Positions 17,708 through 27,115 of a stretch of DNA of 64,000 nucleotides are shown in pieces. The stretch covers positions 2,976,001 through 3,040,000 of the forward strand of contig NZ_CP032382.1 in the NCBI RefSeq assembly GCF_003589925.1, written 5' to 3'. Position numbers and translations under genes: made by a program. Under the pieces are notes generated by a model that was not told the DNA's origin, made no database searches, and was given only the letters and a program-made list of their open reading frames with translations. The stretch comes from Chryseolinea soli. Its GTDB lineage: Bacteria; Bacteroidota; Bacteroidia; Cytophagales; Cyclobacteriaceae. Positions within the stretch are counted from its first letter, which is position 1. Each line of letters begins with the position of its first letter.

Positions 17708-18619
17708 TTAGGACACCGCTTGTTTCGATGCGGCCCGTTGATCAAATCGTTTTCTTAGATAGGGGTAGACGAGGACGGAGATCATGATGATGCCGGTACC
17801 GACATAGAAATTGGTGCCCATTTTTTCGGAGCTTCCGAAGATGATGAGGGCCATGATGATGCCGTAGACGGGCTCCAGGTTTAGGGTGAGCTGGATGAGA
17901 AATACGCTGATCCTTTTCATGAGCTCCACGGCCGTGGTATAGGCATAGACGGAACAAACGCCGGCCAGTATGGCGATCCAAAACCAATCCAAGAGGCTTG
18001 GCCAATACAGCATCGATTCTCCGGTGGCCCAGGTGAGTTTGTAGAGGGGAAGAAATATTCCCAGGCCGACAAAGCAACCCATCATTTCATAGAAGGCGAT
18101 GGTGAAAGAGGGGATCGTGCGGACCATTTTGGAATTGAAGACCGAGAACAAGGCAGAAGTGAAGCCCGCCAAAATGCCGAGGATCAGTCCGAGCTTGTAT
18201 TGGAAATCGAAGGAGAAAATAATATACAAGCCAAAGAGCACGATGAAGCCCAGCACTAATTCGAATTTTTTTATGCGTGTGCGATTCATCCACGGTTCCA
18301 GGATGGCCGTCCACAGCGAGTTGGTGGCGAAGCCTACGAGGCTTACCGATACATTGGCCACACGACCTGAACCGAAGAACGACACCCAATGCAAGGCTAC
18401 AATGAATCCGATGAGGATAAGGTATAGGAAGAAGCGGGGTGTGACCCGGAAAGTCCCTTTTGTCAAAAGGATCACGAGACCGATTCCCAGCATGGCCAAG
18501 AGCGCACGAAAAAATACCATCTCCATGGTCGGGATGGAGACCAGTTTTCCCAGGATGGCGGAGAAGCCCCAAAGGAAAACAATAAAATGTAGCTTGAGAT
18601 AATCTGCGCGACTGGCCAT
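17708..18619 (-). CDS. EamA/DMT-family transporter
   Basis: Inner-membrane transporter of 303 residues with about ten predicted helices in two repeats of five, the drug/metabolite transporter fold. LHFIVFLWGFSAILGKL opens the first EamA domain, and LNLEPVYGIIMALIIFG, in the second, is typical of the family (the LEPV motif). The substrate cannot be inferred. The ATG directly abuts the stop of the LptF/LptG-like gene, which sets the start and implies one transcript. Confidence 0.88.
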   Translation of the reverse strand: MASRADYLKLHFIVFLWGFSAILGKLVSIPTMEMVFFRALLAMLGIGLVILLTKGTFRVTPRFFLYLILIGFIVALHWVSFFGSGRVANVSVSLVGFATNSLWTAILEPWMNRTRIKKFELVLGFIVLFGLYIIFSFDFQYKLGLILGILAGFTSALFSVFNSKMVRTIPSFTIAFYEMMGCFVGLGIFLPLYKLTWATGESMLYWPSLLDWFWIAILAGVCSVYAYTTAVELMKRISVFLIQLTLNLEPVYGIIMALIIFGSSEKMGTNFYVGTGIIMISVLVYPYLRKRFDQRAASKQAVS

Positions 18620-19756
18620 TTACCGGGGAACGTATTTATACATGACGAGGGTGATGATGAAGAAGATGATGTTGGGTATCCACACGGAGATCTGCGGCGG
18701 CATGGAGCCCGCTTCCGCAAAGGTCCGGAATAAAGTAAAGAATAAAATAAACAGGAAGGACAGCACAAACCCCAGGGCGATTTGCAACCCCGTGCCCCCG
18801 CGGCTTTTACGCGACGACACGATGACGCCCATGAAGACGAGGATGAGGATGGTGAACGGCGAGGTGTAGCGCGTGTATTTTTCAACCTGGTAAAGTTCCA
18901 CCCCCGTAGACCCACGCTTACTGAGCATATCAATGTAGTCGTCCAGTTCGTTTAGCGTCAGGCCTTCGGAGCGAAGGTAGTCGCTCTCGAATTCCTTGGG
19001 CTGGATGACCAGGGCCGTGTCGCGCGAGGAGCCGCTGAAGACCTTGGCGGTGTCGGGCAAGGCGGAGTGAGGCTTGTAGCCTTGTTTTACTTCCATGGCC
19101 GTGGGGATATGGAAGAGACTGTCCACGCGGCGAATAACCCAATCGCGCATGATCCATTTGCGTTTGGTGGTGTCCCACTCAATACGGTCGGCCGTGAGCT
19201 TTTCCACGAGGCGGTTGTGCTCGAATTTCTCGAGGGTGAAGTGATAGCCGGTCTGGTTGGAGTTGTTGTAGCTTTGCATGTACAGGTAAACGTCCGGCGC
19301 GACCTGGATGTGGATATTGCGTTTGTCGAAATAGTACTTGTTCTTGAGGTATTGCAACTCGAAGGCTACACGCTCTTTTGTGGAGTTGGGGATGATCCAC
19401 CCCGTGAGGGCAAAGTTGATCACGCCCACAAACGCGGCGCCGACCAGGAAGGGGGCCAGCATTCGCCGGAAGCTGATGCCGGCGCTGAGCATGGCGATGA
19501 TCTCGGTGTGTCCCGCCATCCGCGAACAAACATACACCGCTGCAATAAAGATGGTGATGGGCGTGAGCAGGCTGCCGATGCCGGGAATGTAGACCAGGTA
19601 ATAATATAGGATCGACTTGGCGTGAAGGTTTGCCGCCGAGAATTTGTCCATCTTATCGGTCAGGTCGATGACCGTGATGACCGACAACAGGATCAGCACC
19701 ACAAAGAAAAATGTGACGAGGAAGGTCTTGAGAATATATTTATCGAGCAGCTTCAT
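18620..19756 (-). CDS. LptF/LptG-family lipopolysaccharide export permease
   Basis: Inner-membrane permease of the LPS transport machine, working with LptB to extract LPS. The protein has 378 residues, with three N-terminal helices (about 10-110), a periplasmic beta-jellyroll domain (about 120-290), and three C-terminal helices. LLDKYILKTFLVTFFFVV and AGISFRRMLAPFL are typical. Most Bacteroidota annotate this as LptG or LptF/LptG; I cannot tell which. It starts 22 bases after tgt, a pairing I recall as common in this phylum. Confidence 0.88.
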   Translation of the reverse strand: MKLLDKYILKTFLVTFFFVVLILLSVITVIDLTDKMDKFSAANLHAKSILYYYLVYIPGIGSLLTPITIFIAAVYVCSRMAGHTEIIAMLSAGISFRRMLAPFLVGAAFVGVINFALTGWIIPNSTKERVAFELQYLKNKYYFDKRNIHIQVAPDVYLYMQSYNNSNQTGYHFTLEKFEHNRLVEKLTADRIEWDTTKRKWIMRDWVIRRVDSLFHIPTAMEVKQGYKPHSALPDTAKVFSGSSRDTALVIQPKEFESDYLRSEGLTLNELDDYIDMLSKRGSTGVELYQVEKYTRYTSPFTILILVFMGVIVSSRKSRGGTGLQIALGFVLSFLFILFFTLFRTFAEAGSMPPQISVWIPNIIFFIITLVMYKYVPR

Positions 19757-19778
19757 GTAACCTTCACCAGGTTCTGTG

Positions 19779-20909
19779 TCAGAGGCGTTGAGAAACTATT
19801 TTTACCATATTATTTTTCCAGGTCGTGAACGTGCCGGCTTCAATCTGCTTCCGGGCCTCGCTCACCAGCCAAAGGTAGAACGTAAGGTTATGAATGGAAG
19901 CAATTTGCGCGCCCAATATTTCTTTATTGATGATGAGGTGCCGTAAATAGGCCTTCGAATGAAATGTGCTCACATAGCCGCCCAACGTGGCGTCGATCGG
20001 CGAAAGATCGTCTTTCCACCGCTCATTGCGGATGTTGATGATGCCCTGGGTGGTGAACAACATGCCGTTGCGGGCATTTCGCGTGGGCATCACACAATCG
20101 AACATGTCGATGCCCAAGGCAATGCACTCCAGGATATTTTCCGGTGTGCCCACGCCCATCAGGTAGCGCGGTTTGTCCTGGGGAAGAATGCCACAGACCA
20201 GGCTGGTCATGGCATACATGTCTTCGTGCGGCTCGCCCACCGACAACCCGCCAATGGCGTTTCCGGGTTGATCCTGTGCGGCGATAAACTCCGCCGACAT
20301 TTTCCGCAGATCGTTATACACGCTACCCTGCACAATGGGGAACAACGTCTGCTCATAGCCGTACCGGGGTTCGGTCTGCGCCATGCGATCCACACAACGC
20401 TTCAGCCACCGGTGGGTCATGTTCATAGAGTCTTTAGCGTAGGCATATTCGCAGGGATAGGGCGTGCACTCGTCGAAGGCCATAACGATGTCGGCGCCGA
20501 TGGTGCGCTGGATGTCCATCACACTTTCCGGGCTAAAGGTGTGCTTGGAACCGTCGATGTGTGATTTAAAGATGACGCCTTCTTCGGTGATTTTCCGGTT
20601 GGCGCCCAGTGAATAAACCTGGTAGCCGCCGCTGTCGGTGAGGATGGGCTTAGACCACCCGTTGAAGCGATGGAGGCCGCCGGCCCTTTCCAGCAACTCG
20701 GTGCCGGGGCGCAAATAAAGGTGATAGGTGTTGCCCAGGATGATCTGGGCCTGTACGTCGAGCTCCAGCTCCCGTTGGTGAACGGCCTTTACGGAACCGG
20801 CCGTGCCGACGGGCATAAATATGGGAGTCTGTATTTCACCGTGCCCGGTTTGCAGAATGCCCGTGCGGGCAGCCGATTTCGGGTCGACGGACGTGAGCTT
20901 GAATTTCAT
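19779..20909 (-). CDS. tgt: tRNA-guanine (queuine) transglycosylase
   Basis: Exchanges guanine 34 of GUN-anticodon tRNAs for the queuosine precursor preQ1. It has 376 residues with DSGGYQVYSLG carrying the general-acid Asp, IGGLSVGEP, and GIDMFDCVMPTRNARNG containing the nucleophilic Asp. ATG at 20909 (MKFKLTSVD) is preferred to a TTG four codons upstream. Oddly, the usual C-x-C-x2-C zinc site before the final His is not visible: the stretch preceding SKAYLRHL has no cysteines, while the His in SIHNL remains. It is first of a tgt-permease-EamA run. Confidence 0.94.
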   Translation of the reverse strand: MKFKLTSVDPKSAARTGILQTGHGEIQTPIFMPVGTAGSVKAVHQRELELDVQAQIILGNTYHLYLRPGTELLERAGGLHRFNGWSKPILTDSGGYQVYSLGANRKITEEGVIFKSHIDGSKHTFSPESVMDIQRTIGADIVMAFDECTPYPCEYAYAKDSMNMTHRWLKRCVDRMAQTEPRYGYEQTLFPIVQGSVYNDLRKMSAEFIAAQDQPGNAIGGLSVGEPHEDMYAMTSLVCGILPQDKPRYLMGVGTPENILECIALGIDMFDCVMPTRNARNGMLFTTQGIINIRNERWKDDLSPIDATLGGYVSTFHSKAYLRHLIINKEILGAQIASIHNLTFYLWLVSEARKQIEAGTFTTWKNNMVKIVSQRL

Positions 20910-20972
20910 GAATGGCCGCAAAAATAGCGCTATGTCATCAGAAATCCTCGGCTCCCGTCGGGCTTGGGTGGC

Positions 20973-22040
20973 TTAATGAATGCCGGAACCCAGGTAGGAG
21001 TCCACATTTTGCTGGGTGATCACTTCCAGGGGGAACAATTCCAGGGCGGGTGCCGATTTTTTGAACATCAGGTGGTTCACCAGGTGGCTGATCCCGAGCA
21101 GTGCCTGCCGTTTCGGGTTTTGGTTGATCAGGAAGTCGATAACGCCCGAGCGAAGGTATTTCAGGTTCTCTTCCAGCAAATCGTAGCCAATCAGACGGAT
21201 GTCCCTTTTGCCATATTTTTCAAGGAAGGAAGCTGCCACAGCGGTGCCCTTGGAGGTGCTCACAAAAATGCCCTTCAGCGTATCGTCGGCCAACAGCTCG
21301 ATGAGCTGGTTTTTGAACGTAGGCTCGTTGGGATTGAGAATAAAGTCGACGATCTCAAATTTGTGTTTGCGGTGTTCCTGAAAATATTCCCGGAAGCCTT
21401 TTTCCTTTTCCAACAAGTGGATGGAGTCGTGAACGTCTTCATCTATATGGAGTACGGCAAAGGTGCCGGACTCGTGTTGTCCTAAATTAATGAGTTCTGC
21501 CCCCACCCGGCCGCTTTGGTTGAGGTTTTGGCCGATGAAGCCCAGCGGTTGCGCCTCGGGGATGTTGGTGTTGAACAATACATATGGAATCGACTGATTC
21601 TGAAACAGTTCGAAGGCCGGCAGCGATTCGTGATAAAATATAGGAGCGATCACAATGCCGTCGGGTGCCGATTCCAATACTTCCATGGCCAGGCCCCGGA
21701 ACGCGTCCTTATTAAAGATGTCGAACGTGTAGGTGTCGACGGTGACGCCGTATTGTGCCCACTCGGCCTGTGCCTGGATGATGCCCAGGTTGGTTTGGGC
21801 CCAGTAGGGGTCCCCCGTAGGATCGGGGATCAGGGCGGCTATTTTATAGTTTTTATTGGATCCCAGGGTACGGGCGATCAGATTCGGTTTGTAGTCGATC
21901 TGGTCCATGACGGCCGTCACTTTTTTGAGGGCCTCATCGGAAACACGTCCCCGGTTGTGGAGCACACGGTCGACTGTGCCGACCGAAACGCCGGCCAGTT
22001 TAGCGATATCCTTGATTCGGATGTTTTTTCCAATGTCCAT
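20973..22040 (-). CDS. LacI-family transcriptional regulator
   Basis: DNA-binding regulator of 355 residues. An N-terminal HTH (IRIKDIAKLAGVSVGTVDRVLHNRGRVSDEAL) with the LacI hinge (YKPNLIARTLGSNK) leads a periplasmic-binding-protein-like effector domain. It is divergent from susC, with 215 bases between; the two operator-like sites there are its likely targets. By position it probably controls the SusC/SusD locus in response to a sugar or related ligand, which the sequence does not reveal. Confidence 0.93.
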   Translation of the reverse strand: MDIGKNIRIKDIAKLAGVSVGTVDRVLHNRGRVSDEALKKVTAVMDQIDYKPNLIARTLGSNKNYKIAALIPDPTGDPYWAQTNLGIIQAQAEWAQYGVTVDTYTFDIFNKDAFRGLAMEVLESAPDGIVIAPIFYHESLPAFELFQNQSIPYVLFNTNIPEAQPLGFIGQNLNQSGRVGAELINLGQHESGTFAVLHIDEDVHDSIHLLEKEKGFREYFQEHRKHKFEIVDFILNPNEPTFKNQLIELLADDTLKGIFVSTSKGTAVAASFLEKYGKRDIRLIGYDLLEENLKYLRSGVIDFLINQNPKRQALLGISHLVNHLMFKKSAPALELFPLEVITQQNVDSYLGSGIH

Positions 22041-22098
22041 AGGTCAAAAGAATGAAATTTAAGTGAATAGAAAACGTTCTCGGCAGCGATGCTTAATG

Positions 22099-22112
22099 TG
22101 TTTTCGCACACA
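22099..22112. promoter_or_regulatory. LacI-type operator, site 1
   Basis: TGTTTTCGCACACA, a 14-base near-palindrome around a central CG, the geometry of LacI/GalR sites. It resembles site 2 (22120-22133), and their centres are 21 bases apart, two turns of B-DNA. It sits between the divergent regulator gene and susC. Confidence 0.6.
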
Positions 22113-22119
22113 AATTAAG

Positions 22120-22133
22120 TGTGTGCGTACACA
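22120..22133. promoter_or_regulatory. LacI-type operator, site 2
   Basis: TGTGTGCGTACACA, a stronger near-palindrome with central CG; the combined consensus with site 1 is TGTKTKCGYACACA. A possible promoter follows at 22174-22202 (TTTG, 17 bases, TAGAATAT), but it is a poor match to the Bacteroidota consensus and I do not call it. Confidence 0.65.
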
Positions 22134-22255
22134 TTTTAAAAATTTTCTTGCTTTTATTTCTTCTACTTTCTACTTTGACATACGTTTTGGCCGCTAGAAT
22201 ATTCGGCTGGGGCTAAAACGTGCGAAATAATGTTTCACCCTAACCTAAATTTTCA

Positions 22256-25200
22256 ATGAAAAAACGTTTACTACAGCTGCTGTTCTTGCTCACGCTGGCA
22301 AGCGCATCGGCGTATGCTCAAACAGTGACCGGAACGGTCACAGCAGCGGGCGACGGAACACCCGTACCAGGGGTGTCCGTCCTACTCAAGGGAAGCACGT
22401 CGGGAACTACCACAGACTCGGAGGGTAAGTTCTCCCTGTCGGTGCCCGATCCTCAGAATAGTGTGTTGGTGTTTTCTTTTATTGGCTTTTCTACGCAGGA
22501 GATTGCCGTGGGAAATCAGTCCAATATTGCTGTTGTGATGCAGGAAGACACGAAGGAACTTTCTGAAGTGGTGGTAACGGCCTTGGGTATCCAGCGCGAA
22601 GCGAAGACGCTGGTATATGCCACGCAGACCGTGCCCACCGGACAACTCACGGAAGTGAGGGATGCCAACAACGTCATCAACTCGTTCCAGGGAAAAATTG
22701 CCAACGCCCAGATCACACAAGGCTCGGGTGGACCCGGCAGCGGGGCGCGGATCGTGCTCCGTGGTAACCGCTCTATCCAGGGAAGCAACAACGCTTTGAT
22801 CGTGGTGGACGGTGTGCCCATCAACAACAATACGAACACGGCAGCGACCAGCGATTTTGGATCGGTGCAAAGCTCCGATGGTGCCTCGAACATCAACCCC
22901 GACGATATTGAGTCGGTCACTATTTTGCGTGGTGCATCCGCTGCCGCACTCTATGGAAGCTCGGCGGGTAATGGCGTTATTGTGATCACCACCAAAAAAG
23001 GAACAAAAGACAAAGTGACGGTGAACATCAACTCCGGTATCACGTCTGAGAAGGCTTTTGTTCTTCCCAAAGTTCAGAACAGCTACGGTCAGGGAAACGC
23101 AGGTCTGTTAAATTCCGGTGTTGGCGATAGCTGGGGTCCTAAAATGGATGGTCAGTCGTATATGAACGACTTTGGCCACACGTTGAGCTATTCACCGCAG
23201 CCCGACAACATTAAAGATTTCTTCCGCAACGGGGTAAGCTTGAACAACTCGATCGGCGTTCAGGGCGGTTCCGAAAAAATGCAGACGTATTTGTCTTATA
23301 CCAATAAACAGGTGCAGGGCATTATTCCTAAGAACAATCTGCAAAGTCACAACATCAACTTGCGCATCAGCAATCAGATCAGTAAGAAATTCTCGACGGA
23401 TGCCAAGATCACCTACATCTCCCAGACGATCAAAAATCGCCCCCGGACCGGTGAGGAGAACGCTCCTGTGATTGACATCTACCAGATACCCCGCAGTATG
23501 CCGTTGAGCGAGGCAAGCAATTTCTATGAAACCACGGACAACACGGGTCCCATACCCGCCGCCTGGCCCTCCACGCTCAGCTCTATCTATCAGAATCCGT
23601 ATTGGATGATCAACCGGACAGCCATCAATCAGACCCGTAACCGTATCATGGGTTTTGTTTCGCTGAAATATCAAGTCCTCCCCAGTGTTAGTATTACGGG
23701 TAGGGCTAACGTTGACCGTACTATCGATGCCGATGAGCAACAATACTCCAACAAGACCTTGCTCTGGGCAAACCAGGAAGGGGGATATGATCAACTGGCG
23801 AAAACAGGGATCACACAACAGTGGTATGACCTGACGCTGGCCGGAGAGCATAAGTTTGGTGACGATTTTAAATTGGACTACCGGATCGGTGGAATTTATC
23901 AAGACTATCTGTACAATCAGGATCTTGCGACAGCCAATGGACTTTTGATTTACAATAAGTTCAGCCAGGGATTCGCAGCAACCAACACCGCGTCGTCGAC
24001 GGCAACCGAAACACAAACGCAATCGGTTTTCGGTCAGGCGAGCCTTGCCTTTAAAGAATATCTCTTCCTGGAAGCCACGTTGCGAAACGATTGGGATTCA
24101 CGCATTCCAAGCCCCTATACGATAACCTACCCTTCGTTTGGTCTGTCGGGCATTATTTCGGATATGATGACGCTGCCGCAGCCCATATCGTTCTTGAAAG
24201 TAAACGCGAACTATGCCATTGTGGGCAACGGTGGACAGCCTCAAATCCGCACCAACACATATACTTTCAGTCAAGGTGCTGGAAAAGGTTTCCTTGCGCG
24301 AACGCTTACGGAAGCTATTCCCGGTCTGAAATTCGAGAAGGTTAAAAACCTGGAATTCGGATTGGACGCCCGGTTCATGGAGAACAGACTCGGCTTAACG
24401 GTAACGTACTACAAGAGCAATTCCATCAACCAATTGCTGAAGATCAATCAACCGGTGGCCACAGGTTATTTAAATAAATACATCAACGCGGGTGACATCC
24501 AAAATCAAGGGGTTGAAATCGTGTTGAATGCTACTCCAGTGAAAGGCAATCTGACTTGGGATATCGCCGCTAACTTTGGTCTGAACCGCAACAAAATAAA
24601 GTCCCTGTCCGAAGGGCTTGATATCGCTTACCTCGGTGACAACGCAGGGTATGCACGCACAGCCACTCCTGTCATCCAGGTGGGAAGAGGCTACGGCGAC
24701 ATGGTGAGCCGGATGTGGCAACGTGATAGCAATGGAAATTTCGTTGTCGATGCGAAGACCGGTCTTCCCATCTCAACTCCCGATCAAACCTACCTCGGAT
24801 CATTCATGCCGAGAGCTACCTTGGGTTTAACAAACACGATCAACTATAAAGGATTCTCTTTAAGGCTGTTGGTAGATGGACGCTTTGGAGGTGTGATCCT
24901 GGATGGAACGGAAATGAACCTGGCCTTCAGTGGTATCTCTGAAGTGACGGAGAAATACCGCGAAGGCGGCTGGAACTTAGGTGGTGTTGACAAGGATGGA
25001 AACAAGGTAGAGAAAACCATATCTGCACAAGATTTCTGGGCCGCTGGATCGGAATCGACATCGGGTAAACGCTACGGCATTGGCGAATTCTTTGCCTATG
25101 ATGCCACCAACTTCAGAATCAGAGAATTGTCGCTTGGATACAACATTCCCGTGCCGGCTGGTTTCTTTATCAAGTCAGCACGCTTCTCTATTGTAGCGCG

Positions 25201-25375
25201 CAACCTCGCATGGTTGTACAGAGGCTCGTCCCTGTTGGATATTCCCGGTCTCGGAAAACGCAAACTGCAGATCGATCCGGATATGAGTCTTGGTAACGGT
25301 AACTGGCAAGGTGTGCAGTATGGAACGCTGCCGTCCACCCGCAGTTTAGGATGTAATTTGAATCTTACTTTCTAA
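22256..25375 (+). CDS. SusC/RagA-family TonB-linked outer membrane protein
   Basis: Outer-membrane beta-barrel transporter, 1039 residues, which imports glycans or peptides using TonB energy. A signal peptide ends at about residue 21 (AYAQ). A carboxypeptidase-regulatory-like domain (VTGTVTAAGDGTPVPGVSVLLKG) follows, then a plug with VVVTALGIQREAKTL and ESVTILRGASAAALYGSSAG, then the barrel ending in aromatic LNLTF. SusD lies 19 bases downstream, the expected lid partner. Upstream LacI-like operators suggest induction by substrate. The locus has no glycoside hydrolase, so the substrate is unknown. Confidence 0.95.
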   Translation: MKKRLLQLLFLLTLASASAYAQTVTGTVTAAGDGTPVPGVSVLLKGSTSGTTTDSEGKFSLSVPDPQNSVLVFSFIGFSTQEIAVGNQSNIAVVMQEDTKELSEVVVTALGIQREAKTLVYATQTVPTGQLTEVRDANNVINSFQGKIANAQITQGSGGPGSGARIVLRGNRSIQGSNNALIVVDGVPINNNTNTAATSDFGSVQSSDGASNINPDDIESVTILRGASAAALYGSSAGNGVIVITTKKGTKDKVTVNINSGITSEKAFVLPKVQNSYGQGNAGLLNSGVGDSWGPKMDGQSYMNDFGHTLSYSPQPDNIKDFFRNGVSLNNSIGVQGGSEKMQTYLSYTNKQVQGIIPKNNLQSHNINLRISNQISKKFSTDAKITYISQTIKNRPRTGEENAPVIDIYQIPRSMPLSEASNFYETTDNTGPIPAAWPSTLSSIYQNPYWMINRTAINQTRNRIMGFVSLKYQVLPSVSITGRANVDRTIDADEQQYSNKTLLWANQEGGYDQLAKTGITQQWYDLTLAGEHKFGDDFKLDYRIGGIYQDYLYNQDLATANGLLIYNKFSQGFAATNTASSTATETQTQSVFGQASLAFKEYLFLEATLRNDWDSRIPSPYTITYPSFGLSGIISDMMTLPQPISFLKVNANYAIVGNGGQPQIRTNTYTFSQGAGKGFLARTLTEAIPGLKFEKVKNLEFGLDARFMENRLGLTVTYYKSNSINQLLKINQPVATGYLNKYINAGDIQNQGVEIVLNATPVKGNLTWDIAANFGLNRNKIKSLSEGLDIAYLGDNAGYARTATPVIQVGRGYGDMVSRMWQRDSNGNFVVDAKTGLPISTPDQTYLGSFMPRATLGLTNTINYKGFSLRLLVDGRFGGVILDGTEMNLAFSGISEVTEKYREGGWNLGGVDKDGNKVEKTISAQDFWAAGSESTSGKRYGIGEFFAYDATNFRIRELSLGYNIPVPAGFFIKSARFSIVARNLAWLYRGSSLLDIPGLGKRKLQIDPDMSLGNGNWQGVQYGTLPSTRSLGCNLNLTF

Positions 25376-25394
25376 CTGTTAATCCTATAACTAT

Positions 25395-26984
25395 ATGAAG
25401 TATATGAAAAAATATAAGCTAATCTCCAGCAATGTTGTAAGGACTACCCTGTTGGGCGGTCTTGCGCTGGTAGCGTCTTGCACCAGTGACTTTGAGAGCG
25501 TCAATACCAATAAGAATAACGTGGCCACGATCGGTCCTGCTGAATTGCCGTTACTTTTTTCAAAAGCGGAGTCTGCAGCGCCGAACAGCCAATGGAACTA
25601 TCAGGTTGCTCAGAATCTTTTCGCCGATCAATACGCACAGTATTTTGCCTGCGAGGCTACCTACTTTGGTTCCGATCGTTTGGTGATCAACCAAAACTGG
25701 GTAGGTGCTGCGTTTAACCCGATGTATACGGACGTGGTGCCGCAGTTAAAATCGATATTCGACGCCAGCGATCCGAATTCATCCGAATATGCTCTGGCGA
25801 GCATCTGGTGGGTCTATACTTTCCATCGTGTAACGGACTATTGGGGTCCCATACCTTATTTCCAAGCGGGTATAGCGGCGAAATCCGTTGCCTATGATGC
25901 TCAGGATAAAATTTATGATGACTTCTTCACACGGTTGAAAACAGCGGTCGATGTTTTGAAAACAAAAGGCCCTGAAGATGTTCCTTTTGGATCGTACGAT
26001 ATCATTTATGGTGGCGATAAGGCCAAATGGATAAAATTTGCAAACACACTTCGGCTGCGGTTGGCACTAAGAATTTCCAAAGTGGATGAGAATCGTGCAA
26101 AGACGGAAGCCGAAGCCGCTGTAGCCGGTGGGGTATTTACGAAAAGCCCTGATGACGATGCTCTGGTAGCAAGAAGTCTGAAAGGCGACGACGGAAACGG
26201 TTTGTCGATCATGCAATGGGATGAGTTCAGAATGAGCGCCTCCATGGAATCCGTGCTTAAGGGGTATGACGATCCCCGGATGACGGAGTATTTTGTCCCA
26301 TCAAAAAAGGACGGCAGTTATCAAGGACTTAGAAATGGCCTCACTTCGGCTCAGCTGACCGACAAAGGTGGCTTGAACGATCATGACTACAATTCGCAGC
26401 AAGGACCACGTTGGTCACCTCCGGACAGAGGCGGCAGAGACGGCTATTTGGCAACGCCACAAAACGTAATGTGTACAGCGGAGGCTTACTTCTTGCGTGC
26501 AGAAGGTGCGTTGAATGGTTGGGATATGGGCGGCGGATCCGCTCAAAGTTACTACGAGGCGGGCATTAAGAATTCCTTCTTGCAGTGGGGCCTTGCTGTT
26601 GATCCTACGGGATACATCAATGGCACCAGTACGCCGATTGCTCCTCAGGACTTCCTCAACTCGCCTCCAATGACCGATATCCCGGTATTGTTCGGAGCGA
26701 CGGAGCCTATACAACGCGAACAGATCGCTACTCAAAAATGGCTCGCACTTTATCCCGATGGTATGGAAGCATGGGCCGATTATCGTCGCAGCCACTTGGT
26801 GAAATTGTATCCTGTGGCAAACTCGGATAACCCGTTGATCTCGGATCCGGCCACACAGTGGTTGAGAAGAATACCCTTCCTGGTTTCCGAAGGACAAAAT
26901 AATGCGGAGGCCGTGGAAGCTGCAAAGAGCCTGCTGAATGGTGCAGACAATACGCAAACCCCGTTATGGTGGGATAAAAACTAG
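25395..26984 (+). CDS. SusD/RagB-family lipoprotein
   Basis: Outer-membrane substrate-binding lipoprotein that closes over the SusC barrel. It has 529 residues. A lipoprotein signal ends LALVASC with the acylated Cys at 29, followed by TSDFESVNTNKN. It is rich in helices and contains the SusD features WVYTFHRVTDYWGPIPYFQ and EAYFLRAEGAL. Two ATGs, at 25395 and 25404, are possible. A strong terminator 24 bases after the stop ends the transcript. Confidence 0.94.
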   Translation: MKYMKKYKLISSNVVRTTLLGGLALVASCTSDFESVNTNKNNVATIGPAELPLLFSKAESAAPNSQWNYQVAQNLFADQYAQYFACEATYFGSDRLVINQNWVGAAFNPMYTDVVPQLKSIFDASDPNSSEYALASIWWVYTFHRVTDYWGPIPYFQAGIAAKSVAYDAQDKIYDDFFTRLKTAVDVLKTKGPEDVPFGSYDIIYGGDKAKWIKFANTLRLRLALRISKVDENRAKTEAEAAVAGGVFTKSPDDDALVARSLKGDDGNGLSIMQWDEFRMSASMESVLKGYDDPRMTEYFVPSKKDGSYQGLRNGLTSAQLTDKGGLNDHDYNSQQGPRWSPPDRGGRDGYLATPQNVMCTAEAYFLRAEGALNGWDMGGGSAQSYYEAGIKNSFLQWGLAVDPTGYINGTSTPIAPQDFLNSPPMTDIPVLFGATEPIQREQIATQKWLALYPDGMEAWADYRRSHLVKLYPVANSDNPLISDPATQWLRRIPFLVSEGQNNAEAVEAAKSLLNGADNTQTPLWWDKN

Positions 26985-27008
26985 TTTAAGGATATAGGCT
27001 AGAGTGAT

Positions 27009-27054
27009 AAGGGGTCGGTGGTTAACACTGGCCCTTTATTTTTTTCTTTTTTTT
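27009..27054 (+). terminator. Intrinsic terminator after susD
   Basis: An imperfect eleven-pair stem (27009-27020 with 27026-27036, loop GTTAA, one bulged G and two wobbles) is followed by a run of about 18 bases that are nearly all T. This is the clearest intrinsic terminator in the window. It ends the susC-susD transcript before the VCBS gene, which must then have its own promoter or be reached by readthrough. Confidence 0.75.
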
Positions 27055-27115
27055 CAAAACAGATGATACCCCAACACGGTGGCATTGCTTACCTTGTTCA
27101 TACTTTACACTGCCT

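Noticed and set aside
22174..22202. Possible susC promoter (TTTG and TAGAATAT)
   Set aside because: The second box does not fit TAnnTTTG; the match is too weak to annotate.
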